Of a stretch of DNA of 64,000 bases, positions 55,632 to 63,660 are shown piece after piece. Within the stretch, counting starts at the first letter, position 1; the number at the start of each line of letters is the position of its first letter. This DNA comes from Streptomyces diastatochromogenes. Lineage in GTDB: Bacteria > Actinomycetota > Actinomycetes > Streptomycetales > Streptomycetaceae. The stretch is from assembly GCA_026913215.1 (NCBI GenBank), contig JAPTYK010000002.1:434001-498000 (forward strand), given 5' to 3'. The notes beneath the pieces were generated by a model. The model was not told where the DNA came from, did not search any database, and saw nothing but the letters and a program-made list of their open reading frames with translations. The position numbers were made by a program, and so were the translations under genes.

Positions 55632-55918
55632 CCGGCAACCGGGCCGTGACCGACACCTCGGCCGTGACCGGCGCCCAGGCCGTGACCCACACTCGGGCCG
55701 TGGTGACCAACACCCAGGCCGTCGAACCGCTGCCCGGACGCCAGGTCGCCCTGGTCGACCTGCTCGACAGGCTGCTCAGCGGCGGCGTGGTCCTCTCCGG
55801 CGACATCGTGCTGTCGATCGCCGACATCGACCTCGTGCGCATCTCGCTCCGCGCCCTGATCGTTTCCGTCGGCACCGAGGCGGACCCGCTGTCACCGGCC
55901 GACCGGGGGCCGACGTGA
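55628..55918 (+). CDS. gvpS: Gas vesicle protein GvpS
   Basis: 96 residues from GTG 55628. The GvpA-like core is VALVDLLDRLLSGGVVLSGDIVLSIADIDLVRISLRALIVSV, as in the short GvpS/GvpA homologues of actinobacteria. The first 30 residues are made of VTxxxA hexads encoded by an 18-bp repeat (GTGAC at 55628, 55646, 55664, 55682), an unusual extension. Minor shell or nucleation protein. It overlaps both gvpL and gvpK by a few bases. Confidence 0.9.
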   Translation: MTGNRAVTDTSAVTGAQAVTHTRAVVTNTQAVEPLPGRQVALVDLLDRLLSGGVVLSGDIVLSIADIDLVRISLRALIVSVGTEADPLSPADRGPT

Positions 55919-56337
55919 GCGGCGCCGGGCGTCCGGCACCCGGGGAAGGAAGGACCTCCCCGGAGCCCGTGCCCGCTCTGCGCGAGGTCGCGGCCGGTCT
56001 GGGCGACGCCTTCCGTCTCCTCCAGGCGCCGTCCGCCCCCGCCGACGAACCCTCGCCTCCCGCGCGCCGGATCCGTACCGGCCGCGAGACGGTGGAGGAA
56101 GACCTCCTCAAACTCGTCCTCACCATCGTGGAACTCCTGCGCCAGCTCATCGAGAGACAGGCACTGCGACGCGTCGACACCGGCGACCTCACCGACGAGC
56201 AGGAAGAGGAACTGGGCGCGACCCTCCTGGCCCTCCACGACGCCCTGTCCGACCTCTGCGCCGAGCACGGCTACACGCTGGCCGACCTCAACCTGGACCT
56301 CGGACCGCTGGGGCCCCTGCTGCCGCGCGGGGAGTGA
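55915..56337 (+). CDS. gvpK: Gas vesicle protein GvpK
   Basis: 140 residues from GTG 55915, overlapping the gvpS stop. The GvpK signature is present: VEEDLLKLVLTIVELLRQLIERQALRRVDTGDLTDEQEEELGATLLALHDALSDLCAEHGYTLADLNLDLGPLGPLL. It is an assembly protein and the last gene of the gvp operon. Confidence 0.95.
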   Translation: MSGAGRPAPGEGRTSPEPVPALREVAAGLGDAFRLLQAPSAPADEPSPPARRIRTGRETVEEDLLKLVLTIVELLRQLIERQALRRVDTGDLTDEQEEELGATLLALHDALSDLCAEHGYTLADLNLDLGPLGPLLPRGE

Positions 56338-56346
56338 CACCTCCGG

Positions 56347-56401
56347 ACACGTACACGTACACCTCCACGTGCACATGCACGTACACCTACGTGTACGCAT
56401 G
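56347..56401. other. Alternating purine-pyrimidine tract with hairpins after gvpK
   Basis: Three blocks of strict purine/pyrimidine alternation, 56347-56362, 56366-56386 and 56388-56401, follow the gvp operon. Within them ACGTGCA/TGCACGT (56367-56382) and CGTACAC/GTGTACG (56380-56397) form short hairpins. It could adopt Z-DNA or act as the operon's terminator. The remainder up to 56581 has no gene. Confidence 0.7.
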
Positions 56402-56581
56402 AAGCGGCGAAACAGGGGCATGCGCTGAACTGGCCCCGCCGTCCGGGCTCCCCTCCGGACGGCGGCGGCTCTGCGCGCGCGGGGGCCTCGTCTCCCCCGC
56501 GCGCCGACGATCGGGCCGCTGCAAGCGCCCGGGTCCGCTGCTCGTACGATCCGTCCGCCGGACAGAACCTCTGGAGGACGT

Positions 56582-57814
56582 ATGGCTGACACCAGTAACA
56601 CCCGATCTGCCGCCGGGGAGACGCCAGAGGCGTCACGGAGCGGGTTGCAGCGCCTGATGCGGTACATCCCCCTGATCGCGCCCCTCCTTCTGTGGTCCGT
56701 GCCGTGCTGGGTCCTCCTGTACGCGGGACAGCACTGGCCCCTGCCGGTCGAGGTGGGCGGCACCGCGCTGTTCGTCCTCGGGCTGGTCGGGATGCCGCTC
56801 GCGATGGTGCGGGGCCACGGGCGGCGTCAGCAGGACTGGGCCGCGATCGTAGGCGACTCGTTGCTGGGCGGCGCTTGGGTGCTGTTCACCTGGTCGGTGC
56901 TGCTCGGCGTTCTGCTGCGGCTCGCGCTGACGGTGGCCAGGGTCGGTGGCGGTGACGGACAGGACCGTGCGCGGATCGTCACCTGGGCGGTCCTCGGCCT
57001 GACCGCCGTCCTGCTCGGATGGGGGTACTTCGAGGCCCGGCGCGTGCCGCGCGTGCGCCGGCTCGACGTGTCGCTCCCGCGTCTGGGAGCCGGGCTTGAC
57101 GGCACCCGAGTCGTACTGATCACCGACACCCATTACGGTCCGCTCGACCGCGCCCGCTGGTCGGCCCGGGTCTGCGAGACGGTGAACGACCTGGAGGCGG
57201 ACCTGGTCTGCCACACCGGCGACATCGCGGACGGCACGGCCGAACGCCGCCGCGCCCAGGCCACCCCGCTGGGCACCGTGCGGGCGACGCGGGCCCGTGT
57301 CTACGTCACCGGCAACCACGAGTACTACAGCGAGGCCCAGGGCTGGGTCGACCTGATGGACGAGCTGGGCTGGGAGCCGCTGCGCAACCGCCACCTCCTG
57401 CTCGAACGCGGCGGGGACACCCTCGTGGTCGCGGGCGTGGACGACGTCACGGCCGAGTCCTCCGGACTGGCCGGGCACCGCGCCCACCTCGCCGGAGCCC
57501 TCCAGGGCGCCGATCCCGACCTCCCCGTCCTCCTCCTCGCGCACCAGCCCAAGTTCATCGACCGGGCCGCGGCCCACGGCATCGACCTCCAGCTCTCCGG
57601 CCACACCCACGGCGGCCAGATCTGGCCCTTCCACCACCTGGTCCGCCTCGACCAGCCCTCCGTCGCCGGCCTCAGCCACCACGGCGCTCGCACCCAGCTC
57701 TACACGAGCCGCGGCACCGGCTTCTGGGGCCCGCCCTTCCGCGTCTTCGCCCCCAGCGAGATCACCCTGCTCGTCCTCCGCTCCCCGCAGCAGTCCCCCT
57801 CGTCCTCCTCCTGA
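56582..57814 (+). CDS. Membrane-anchored metallophosphoesterase
   Basis: 410 residues from ATG 56582 (GGAGG upstream). Four hydrophobic segments within about residues 28-150 are followed by a calcineurin-type phosphoesterase domain: ITDTHYGPLDR (Asp182, His184), HTGDIADG (Asp214), GNHEYYS (Asn245, His246), LLLAHQP and LSGHTHGGQIWP. This order is that of YkuE/YaeI-like enzymes, which act on lipid or nucleotide phosphodiesters at the membrane. A Ser run ends the protein. The 7-bp CCCCTTG repeats (57913-57938) follow downstream. Confidence 0.92.
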   Translation: MADTSNTRSAAGETPEASRSGLQRLMRYIPLIAPLLLWSVPCWVLLYAGQHWPLPVEVGGTALFVLGLVGMPLAMVRGHGRRQQDWAAIVGDSLLGGAWVLFTWSVLLGVLLRLALTVARVGGGDGQDRARIVTWAVLGLTAVLLGWGYFEARRVPRVRRLDVSLPRLGAGLDGTRVVLITDTHYGPLDRARWSARVCETVNDLEADLVCHTGDIADGTAERRRAQATPLGTVRATRARVYVTGNHEYYSEAQGWVDLMDELGWEPLRNRHLLLERGGDTLVVAGVDDVTAESSGLAGHRAHLAGALQGADPDLPVLLLAHQPKFIDRAAAHGIDLQLSGHTHGGQIWPFHHLVRLDQPSVAGLSHHGARTQLYTSRGTGFWGPPFRVFAPSEITLLVLRSPQQSPSSSS

Positions 57815-57907
57815 GACCTGCCTGTGCCGAGAGGTCCGCTCCCGGAGTCCCACGCGGCCGACGGGAGCGACACCCCTCTCCACCTGCGTACGCCCACCCG
57901 GTGGCCA

Positions 57908-57941
57908 CCTACCCCTTGCCCCTTGCCCCTTGCCCCCTACA
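57908..57941. repeat. 7-bp CCCCTTG repeats
   Basis: Three tandem copies of CCCCTTG lie between two convergent genes. The 215-bp region contains no gene or clear terminator. Confidence 0.8.
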
Positions 57942-58030
57942 TCTGGTGAACCTCCACGGAAAACCCTTCCGCCAGTACGGAGTTCAAGTGCTCCGCAGGC
58001 GCTCACTCACCACACCCGTCCACTCCGGCG

Positions 58031-59929
58031 TCAGCGGGTCGTCTCCGCGGTGTTCACCGTAACCAGGCGCCGGTTGTACTGGATCACCTCGTACTTCTGG
58101 TCACCGGTGACCACGATCTCCGGGCGCGTCGGGGTGGCGGGGAAGAAGTCGTCGGCGGTCACGGGGGTGCGAGCGGCCACGTACGCCTGTCCTTGGGGGA
58201 ACGTGTACATATTGAAGCGTGTCTGTTCCGATGCGGGCACTCCCTCGGGGTACTCGTCGGCGCGGGGGTAGGCCGTCGCGTAGAGGGAGACCGACGTGAC
58301 TCCGCTCGCGGGACGGATGATCCGCGCGTTCGGGGCGGGGCGGGTGTTCGCGCCCGCCGGGTTGTGGATCCATCCCTTCCGGCCGCCGAACCAGAGGGCC
58401 GTCCAGTCGCCCCGTACATCGGCGACCACGAATTCCTGTCCCCACACCACGCTGGATCCCCAGTCGTCGATGTGGTCGGTTCCCGCCGACCCGTCCGGAC
58501 GGAGGGCGAGGTCGGGGACGAGCGGGGCGTCGTCGCGGGGCTCCGTGTGGACGTAGAGGAGGTTCGAAGGCTGTGTCCGGCTCCGGCACGTCGGGGCGCA
58601 GACCGTCACCGGCTGCGGGTTCTCGCTGTACGTCGGGGCGATCGTGACCGCCTGTCCGACGGCGACGCTCCCGTCCCGCTCCGTTCCCCGGGCCTCGGGC
58701 GCCCTGCGGTGACCGGTGTCGAGGAGAGCCATGAACTTCTCCCAGTCCCAGTAGGGGCCGGGATCCCAGTGCGCGTCCGGCACGCGGGCCGGCCTCGGCG
58801 GGAGGACGTTGTCGTGTCCGAGGATGTGCTTGCGGTCCAGGGGGACGTCGAAGCGCCGGGCCAGGTAGCTCACCAGCGCGGCGGTCGCCTTGTACTGGGC
58901 GGGAGTGAACCAGGTGGGTCCCTGGGCGGCGTACCCCTCCATCTCGATGCCGATGCCGTGCAGGTTGGTCCAGTAGTTGCCGGCGTGGAACGCGATGTCC
59001 TTGGTGGCGACCATCTGCGTCGTCTCGCTGCCGTCGGCCTTCATCACGTAATGCGCGGACACCCCGCTGGCGGGATCCTGGAACCAGCTGACTCCCCCGT
59101 CGTAGGTCCCTTCGAGGTCATGGATGACGATGTAGTCGACGCCCATGCCGTTCGAGTTCCGCGCGGACACCTGGTAGTTCGAGGCGGCAGCGGGAGCGAA
59201 CCGGCAGTTCAGCTCGCTGGGGCACTCCGGCACCGCCGCCGCGGCCGACGTCCGCAGCCCCAGGGACGCGAGCTGCGACCTCGTCGGACGGACGGACGGC
59301 GTACTCGGCAACGACACCCGCTGACCGTCCTTGCGCACCCGCTGCCTGCCGCTGCGGATCGCTTCGAACACCCCGTCGGCGAACCGTCCGGCCGTGGTCG
59401 TGTCGGAGGCCTGGCTGTAGTGCGCCACAGCCCCGTACCAGCTACCCGGATCGCGCGGCATCTCCCGCGTGATCCGCCGTTGGTACGAGGCGAGCAGTGC
59501 GGCGCCGCCCCGAAGGTTCTGCAGCTCGTCCCGCTGGAGAGTCCGGGGCGCGACGCCGATCAGCGCGGCGGCGGCCTGCAAGGTGTGCTCGGACGGGTCG
59601 TCGGTGCCCGTGGCGTCCACCGGCCCCTCGCCCGGACGATGGGCGTACGCTCCCCCGGACGTCGTGTCCGTCAGGTGCATCGGACCATAGCCCCCCTTGG
59701 TACTGGGCCGGCCCTCATTGGCCTCCCACCACGAGGACTCGTAGCTGACACCGAGGAGCACTTCCTCCGGCACACCGAATTCCGCCGCCGCCTGCCCGAC
59801 CGCCCGCTCGAAGCCTCCGGGCATCGTCTCGGCGGACCGGGCGTTCCCAGCAGCGGCACCTCCCCAGACGAGGGTCACCGCCACTCCCACAGCACCGAAA
59901 CCCCGGTACCGCCTGTGTCTTCTGGTCAC
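58031..59929 (-). CDS. Secreted N-acetylmuramoyl-L-alanine amidase with lysozyme-like N-terminal domain
   Basis: 632 residues from GTG 59929; the start is chosen because a signal peptide follows (RRHRRYRGFGAVGVAVTLVWGG, cleavage near NARSA). About 40-170 is a lytic transglycosylase/lysozyme-like domain (FGVPEEVLLGVSYESSWWEANEG). About 225-400 is an Amidase_2/PGRP domain: YIVIHDLEGTYDG (zinc His), WTNLHGIGIEMEGYA, and LGHDNVLPPRPARVPDAHWDPGPYWDW (second His). The rest looks like an SH3-type or beta-rich wall-binding tail. It would cut the peptide stem from the glycan outside the cell. The RBS is weak (ACAGGGT). Confidence 0.88.
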   Translation of the reverse strand: MTRRHRRYRGFGAVGVAVTLVWGGAAAGNARSAETMPGGFERAVGQAAAEFGVPEEVLLGVSYESSWWEANEGRPSTKGGYGPMHLTDTTSGGAYAHRPGEGPVDATGTDDPSEHTLQAAAALIGVAPRTLQRDELQNLRGGAALLASYQRRITREMPRDPGSWYGAVAHYSQASDTTTAGRFADGVFEAIRSGRQRVRKDGQRVSLPSTPSVRPTRSQLASLGLRTSAAAAVPECPSELNCRFAPAAASNYQVSARNSNGMGVDYIVIHDLEGTYDGGVSWFQDPASGVSAHYVMKADGSETTQMVATKDIAFHAGNYWTNLHGIGIEMEGYAAQGPTWFTPAQYKATAALVSYLARRFDVPLDRKHILGHDNVLPPRPARVPDAHWDPGPYWDWEKFMALLDTGHRRAPEARGTERDGSVAVGQAVTIAPTYSENPQPVTVCAPTCRSRTQPSNLLYVHTEPRDDAPLVPDLALRPDGSAGTDHIDDWGSSVVWGQEFVVADVRGDWTALWFGGRKGWIHNPAGANTRPAPNARIIRPASGVTSVSLYATAYPRADEYPEGVPASEQTRFNMYTFPQGQAYVAARTPVTADDFFPATPTRPEIVVTGDQKYEVIQYNRRLVTVNTAETTR

Positions 59930-60175
59930 ACCCTGTCCATTTCGCTGGAACGGTCGCCGTTCGGTCAGACCGATGGCGCGGCCGTCACCATCCTTTGGAC
60001 GGAAACCTCCCGTTCCCCTCGACACGCCAGACAGACGCGCCCCCGTCACCGCACCAGAGCAGTGGTCGTGCGCGTGGACCGGGTCGACCGCGTCGATGCG
60101 ACGTCCGGCTCCGCCGCCATCGACACGATGCGGGCCTTGATCTTTCTGGGGGCGGATGCCGGAGATCAGCGGCCG

Positions 60176-60224
60176 GAACAGGAACAGGAACAGGAACGGG
60201 AACGGGAACGGGAACGGGCGGACG
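60176..60224. repeat. Hexanucleotide repeat GGAACA/GGAACG
   Basis: About eight tandem 6-bp units lie between the 3' end of the lectin gene and the amidase promoter. No gene is seen in 59930-60255. Confidence 0.9.
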
Positions 60225-60255
60225 CCGGGCAGAAGCTCGGCGTCCGCCCGGCGGC

Positions 60256-60801
60256 TCACCAGTCCGTGGAGGTGATGCTGTAGCTCTGGTTGGCACCGTA
60301 GTGGCAGGTCCACAGGCGCGCGCGGGCGCCGGCCTGCTGGCTCCAGTCGGCTATCTCCAGGCACTTGTTCTGGACGTACGAGTAGTCCGTGGCGAGGACC
60401 CTGTCGCCGTTGAAGAGCTGGTTGAGGCCGTAGTGACAGTCCCACTGATTGGCCGTGGCACCGTCATTGCGCCCCCAACCACCGATCTCCAGACACTTAT
60501 TGCTGTGGACGTTCACGTAGTAGTACGAGCCCTCGGGGTTGTCCGACCGCCAGAAGCGGTGCCACTTCTGGTTGGCGCCACCGGTGCAGGGCCACTGGCG
60601 GACGGCCGCGCCGTTCGCGGTGCTCCAGTCCGCGACCTCAAGGCACTGGCCGGAGTGGTCCGGGCGGATCGTGACGGTGCCGATGTAGTAGAAGGAGCCC
60701 GCGGCCTGGGCCGGTGCGGCCGAGAGGCCGAAAACGATACCGAGGGAGGCGGCAAGAACAAGCAGCCCGTGCTTGGCACGGGCGAAAACGGTGAGTTTCA
60801 T
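60256..60801 (-). CDS. Secreted ricin B-type lectin
   Basis: 181 residues from ATG 60801. The signal peptide (FARAKHGLLVLAASLGIVFGLSAAPAQA) is followed by one beta-trefoil domain with three repeats: SGQCLEVADWSTANGAAVRQWPC..NQKW, SNKCLEIGGWGRNDGATANQWDCHYGLNQLF, and QNKCLEIADWSQQAGARARLWTCHYGANQSY. This is the QxW carbohydrate-binding lectin fold (RICIN/CBM13-like) without a catalytic domain. It presumably binds sugars outside the cell. Confidence 0.92.
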   Translation of the reverse strand: MKLTVFARAKHGLLVLAASLGIVFGLSAAPAQAAGSFYYIGTVTIRPDHSGQCLEVADWSTANGAAVRQWPCTGGANQKWHRFWRSDNPEGSYYYVNVHSNKCLEIGGWGRNDGATANQWDCHYGLNQLFNGDRVLATDYSYVQNKCLEIADWSQQAGARARLWTCHYGANQSYSITSTDW

Positions 60802-61260
60802 GGTCCTCTGCGATCGATGAGAGAGGTCCGGCAAGCGGCCGGAAATCGATGTCCATGATCACATAGGTATGCGGCTCAACTCAGTGTCCATACAACCCAC
60901 TTGAGCCGCAGGGCGTCGTAGGTTCCGACGATCCGGCAGAGCTGGTTCCCCCGCCGTGCACCGCTTCCCCGAGAGGTCCGGCTCGTTCTGGGGCTCAAGG
61001 CCCACGGCTCGACCTCCGTGGTGATGACCCTGAAGGAGGATCGGACGTTTACGCAGGTCAACCCCGTGATCGTGAGCGGTCACGGCTTCTGTGGTCACTC
61101 GGTCGGAGAATGGATCGCATGGATGATGTCGATTTCGCCGCGGGCCGTTCGTGTAGAGGGTGAATCGGGCCGAGGAAGAGCCGAGGAAGAGCGGAAGAGC
61201 GGAAGAGGGGAAGAGCCGAGGAAGAACGGAAGAGCGGCCCCCGGATGACAGGAGCGGACC
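60802..61260. other. Gene-poor stretch with inverted repeat and purine-rich repeats
   Basis: TGCGGCTCAA (60870-60879) and TTGAGCCGCA (60901-60910) are a perfect 10-bp inverted pair with a 21-nt loop. A minus-strand frame of 61 codons (60876-61061) has no family I recognise. At 61172-61236 GGAAGAG-type units repeat at 8- and 11-bp steps just before the next gene. No gene is supported. Confidence 0.55.
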
Positions 61261-61845
61261 ATGCGGACGATCACCGCGACACTGTCGGTCACCCTCGACG
61301 GAGTGGTCCAGGGCCTTGGCCGCCCGGACGAGGACACCCGTGGGGGTTTCACCCACGGGGGCTGGGGCGGTCAGTACCACGACCGGGTGATGAGCCAGGA
61401 GATGGGCAGGAGCATGGCCAGGCCCACGGACATGCTCTTCGGGCGCCGGACCTGGGAGGACTTCATCGGTGCGTGGGCGGGGAGGACCGATGGCAACCCG
61501 TTCACCACGTACATGAACGCGGCTACGAAGTACGTCGTGTCCAGGAATCTGAAGGACGTCGACGCGTGGCAGAACTCGATCCTGCTGAGCGGGGAGGCCG
61601 TCGAGACGGTGGCCGGGCTCAAGGCCGGCGCCGGGAAGGACCTGTCGGTCATCGGCAGCGTCTCGCTCGTCCGCTCCCTGCACGCGGCCGGGCTGATCGA
61701 CCGGTACCAGTTACTGATCCATCCGTTGACCCTGGGCAGCGGCACGCGTCTGTTCGAGGGGCCCGCGCCGCTGACCGAGTTCGAGCTCACCGGCTCCGTG
61801 CCCACCACCACGGGCGTGATCATCGCCCGCTACGCCCGCCGATAG
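61261..61845 (+). CDS. RibD_C/dihydrofolate reductase-like protein
   Basis: 194 residues. MRTITATLSVTLDGVVQG, the MLFGRRTWEDF motif, TKYVVSRNLKDVDAWQNSILL and IGSVSLVRSLHAAGLIDRYQLLIHPLTLGSGTRLF are the pattern of the DHFR-like RibD C-terminal family. Many streptomycete members are of unknown substrate and lie beside DGPF/YCII proteins and ECF sigma factors, as here. A TTA codon at 61711-61713 suggests bldA dependence. Confidence 0.88.
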   Translation: MRTITATLSVTLDGVVQGLGRPDEDTRGGFTHGGWGGQYHDRVMSQEMGRSMARPTDMLFGRRTWEDFIGAWAGRTDGNPFTTYMNAATKYVVSRNLKDVDAWQNSILLSGEAVETVAGLKAGAGKDLSVIGSVSLVRSLHAAGLIDRYQLLIHPLTLGSGTRLFEGPAPLTEFELTGSVPTTTGVIIARYARR

Positions 61846-61856
61846 AGGGAGGGACC

Positions 61857-62201
61857 ATGCCGAGGTATCTGCTCTCGATCTACCAGCCGGACGGCCCACG
61901 GCCCGACGCCGAGACCATGGCCCGGGTCGCCGGCGACCTGCACCGGCTGAACGAGGAGCTGCGCGAGAGCGGCTCGTGGGTGTTCACCGGCGGGCTGCAT
62001 CCGCCCGCCACGGCCACGGTGGTACGGGCCGACGGCATGATCACCGACGGCCCGTACGTCGAGGGCAAGGAGTACGTGGGCGGCTTCTGGGTGATCGACG
62101 CGCCCGATCTGGACGCGGCGCTCTCCTGGGGGCGCAAGGCGGCGGCCGCCACGACGTTGCCGATCGAGGTCCGGCCGTTCCAGGACGTCGAGCCCTACTG
62201 A
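61857..62201 (+). CDS. DGPF/YCII-related protein
   Basis: 114 residues from ATG 61857 (GAGGGAGG). RYLLSIYQPDG at the start and DGMITDGPYVEGKEYVGGFWVIDAPDLDAALSWGRKAA are the DGPF/YCII-like signature. Genes of this type are the standard partners of ECF42-group sigma factors. It lies 11 bp after the DHFR-like gene and 11 bp before the sigma factor. A signalling or modulating role for the sigma factor is a known proposal, not proven here. Confidence 0.9.
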   Translation: MPRYLLSIYQPDGPRPDAETMARVAGDLHRLNEELRESGSWVFTGGLHPPATATVVRADGMITDGPYVEGKEYVGGFWVIDAPDLDAALSWGRKAAAATTLPIEVRPFQDVEPY

Positions 62202-62212
62202 GTGCCGTCCCG

Positions 62213-63421
62213 ATGACACCGCAGGAGATCGCGGCCGTCTTCCGTGCCGAGTACGGCAGGGCCGTCGCCGTACTCGTACGCGGCCTCGGCGACATCGACC
62301 TGGCCGAGGACGCGGTCGCCGACGCCTTCGCGACCGCGCTGGTCAAATGGCCGGTCGACGGCGCTCCGCCCCGCCCGGCCGGCTGGATCATCACCACCGC
62401 CCGCAACCGGGCCGTCGACCACCTGCGCCGCGAAGGCGTCCGCGCGCACAAGCACGCCGAGGCCGCACGCATCAACGCCCCGGCCGAACCCGTCGAGGAG
62501 GGCGCCGTGCCGGACGACCGGCTACGGCTCGTGTTCACCTGCTGCCACCCGGCCCTGGCCCGCCCCGCCCAGGTGGCGCTCACCCTGCGCCTGCTCGGCG
62601 GGCTCACCACCGCCGAGATCGCCCACGCCTTCTTCGTCCCCGAAGCCACGATGGCGCAGCGGCTCGTACGGGCGAAGGCCAAGATCCGCGACGCGCGCAT
62701 CCCCTACCGGGTGCCGTACGAGGCGGACCTGCCCGAACGCCTGGACGCGGTACTCGCCGTGCTCTACCTGATCTTCAACGAGGGGTACGTCGCCACCTCC
62801 GGCGAAGAGCTCACCCGCGGCGAGCTGTGCGTCGAGGCGATCCGCCTGGCGCGTCTGCTGGTCGAGCTGATGCCGGACGAACCGGAGGCCTCCGGACTCC
62901 TCGGCCTGGTGCTGCTGACCGAGGCACGCCGCCCCGCGCGCACCGACGCCGACGGCGCCCTGGTACGGCTCGCCGACCAGAACCGCTCCCTGTGGGACGC
63001 CGACCTCATCGCCCAGGGCAGGTCGATCGTGCGCGCCTGCCTACGCCGGAACCAACCCGGCCGCTACCAGCTGCTCGCCGCCATCAACGCCGTCCACACC
63101 GACCCGGTCACCGACTGGGGCCAGATCCTCGCCCTCTACGACCAGCTCTCACCATTCGACGACAGTCCGATGGTCGCGCTCAACCGCGCGGTCGCCTTCG
63201 CCGAGATCGAGGGGCCCTCGGCCGCACTGCGACTGCTGGACGACCTGGACCTCAGAACCCTCCACCTGTTCCACGCGATCCGCGGCGACCTCCTGACCCG
63301 CCTCGGGCGCACCGACGAGGCCCGGCAGTCCTTCGACACCGCGTCCCGACTCACCGCCAACCAGGCGGAGCGCACCTTCCTGATCGCCCGACGCGACCAG
63401 CTCGGCGGAACACCCGGGTGA
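62213..63421 (+). CDS. ECF42-type sigma factor with C-terminal helical extension
   Basis: 402 residues. Sigma2 (about 8-80, RAEYGRAVAVLVRGLGDIDLAEDAVADAFATALVKWP, RNRAVDHLRRE) and sigma4 (about 105-165, RLLGGLTTAEIAHAFFVPEATMAQRLVRAKAKIRD) are followed by a 230-residue extension with VLYLIFNEGYVATSG and TPR-like helices (AALRLLDDLDLRTLHLFHAIRGDLLTRLGRTDEA). This long extension and the DGPF neighbour define the ECF42 group. There is no anti-sigma gene. Target promoters cannot be read from the window alone. Confidence 0.92.
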   Translation: MTPQEIAAVFRAEYGRAVAVLVRGLGDIDLAEDAVADAFATALVKWPVDGAPPRPAGWIITTARNRAVDHLRREGVRAHKHAEAARINAPAEPVEEGAVPDDRLRLVFTCCHPALARPAQVALTLRLLGGLTTAEIAHAFFVPEATMAQRLVRAKAKIRDARIPYRVPYEADLPERLDAVLAVLYLIFNEGYVATSGEELTRGELCVEAIRLARLLVELMPDEPEASGLLGLVLLTEARRPARTDADGALVRLADQNRSLWDADLIAQGRSIVRACLRRNQPGRYQLLAAINAVHTDPVTDWGQILALYDQLSPFDDSPMVALNRAVAFAEIEGPSAALRLLDDLDLRTLHLFHAIRGDLLTRLGRTDEARQSFDTASRLTANQAERTFLIARRDQLGGTPG

Positions 63422-63509
63422 CCTCGCCGCGGCGGGCGAACCCCGGAGTTCCTGAGCGCGGGGCGGGGATTCCGACGCCCCGTCGACAACGGCAGGGACC
63501 GGTCGGCCG

Positions 63510-63660
63510 CCGGTCCGGCCACGCCCCCTGCCTGGTCCGGCCACGCTCACTGGCCGATCCAGCCACGTTCCCTGGCCGATCCAGCCACGCTTCCTAGCCA
63601 GTCCAGACATTCTCCCTGGCCCATCCAGCCACACTTCCTAGCCGATCCAGCCATGCTCCC
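63510..63660. repeat. Seven 22-bp direct repeats overlapping the end of the last gene
   Basis: The TCC core marks units at 63513, 63535, 63557, 63579, 63601, 63623 and 63645, every step exactly 22 bp. Consensus is about CTGGCCGATCCAGCCACGCTTC. The rightmost unit covers the last codons and stop of the minus-strand gene, so the array looks like repeated copies of that gene's 3' end. Confidence 0.95.

Noticed and set aside
54370..56337. A single long frame joining gvpL to gvpK
   Set aside because: It skips gvpS in another frame and arises from one frame change in the Pro-rich tail of gvpL near 55550. Separate starts for gvpS (55628) and gvpK (55915) are well placed.
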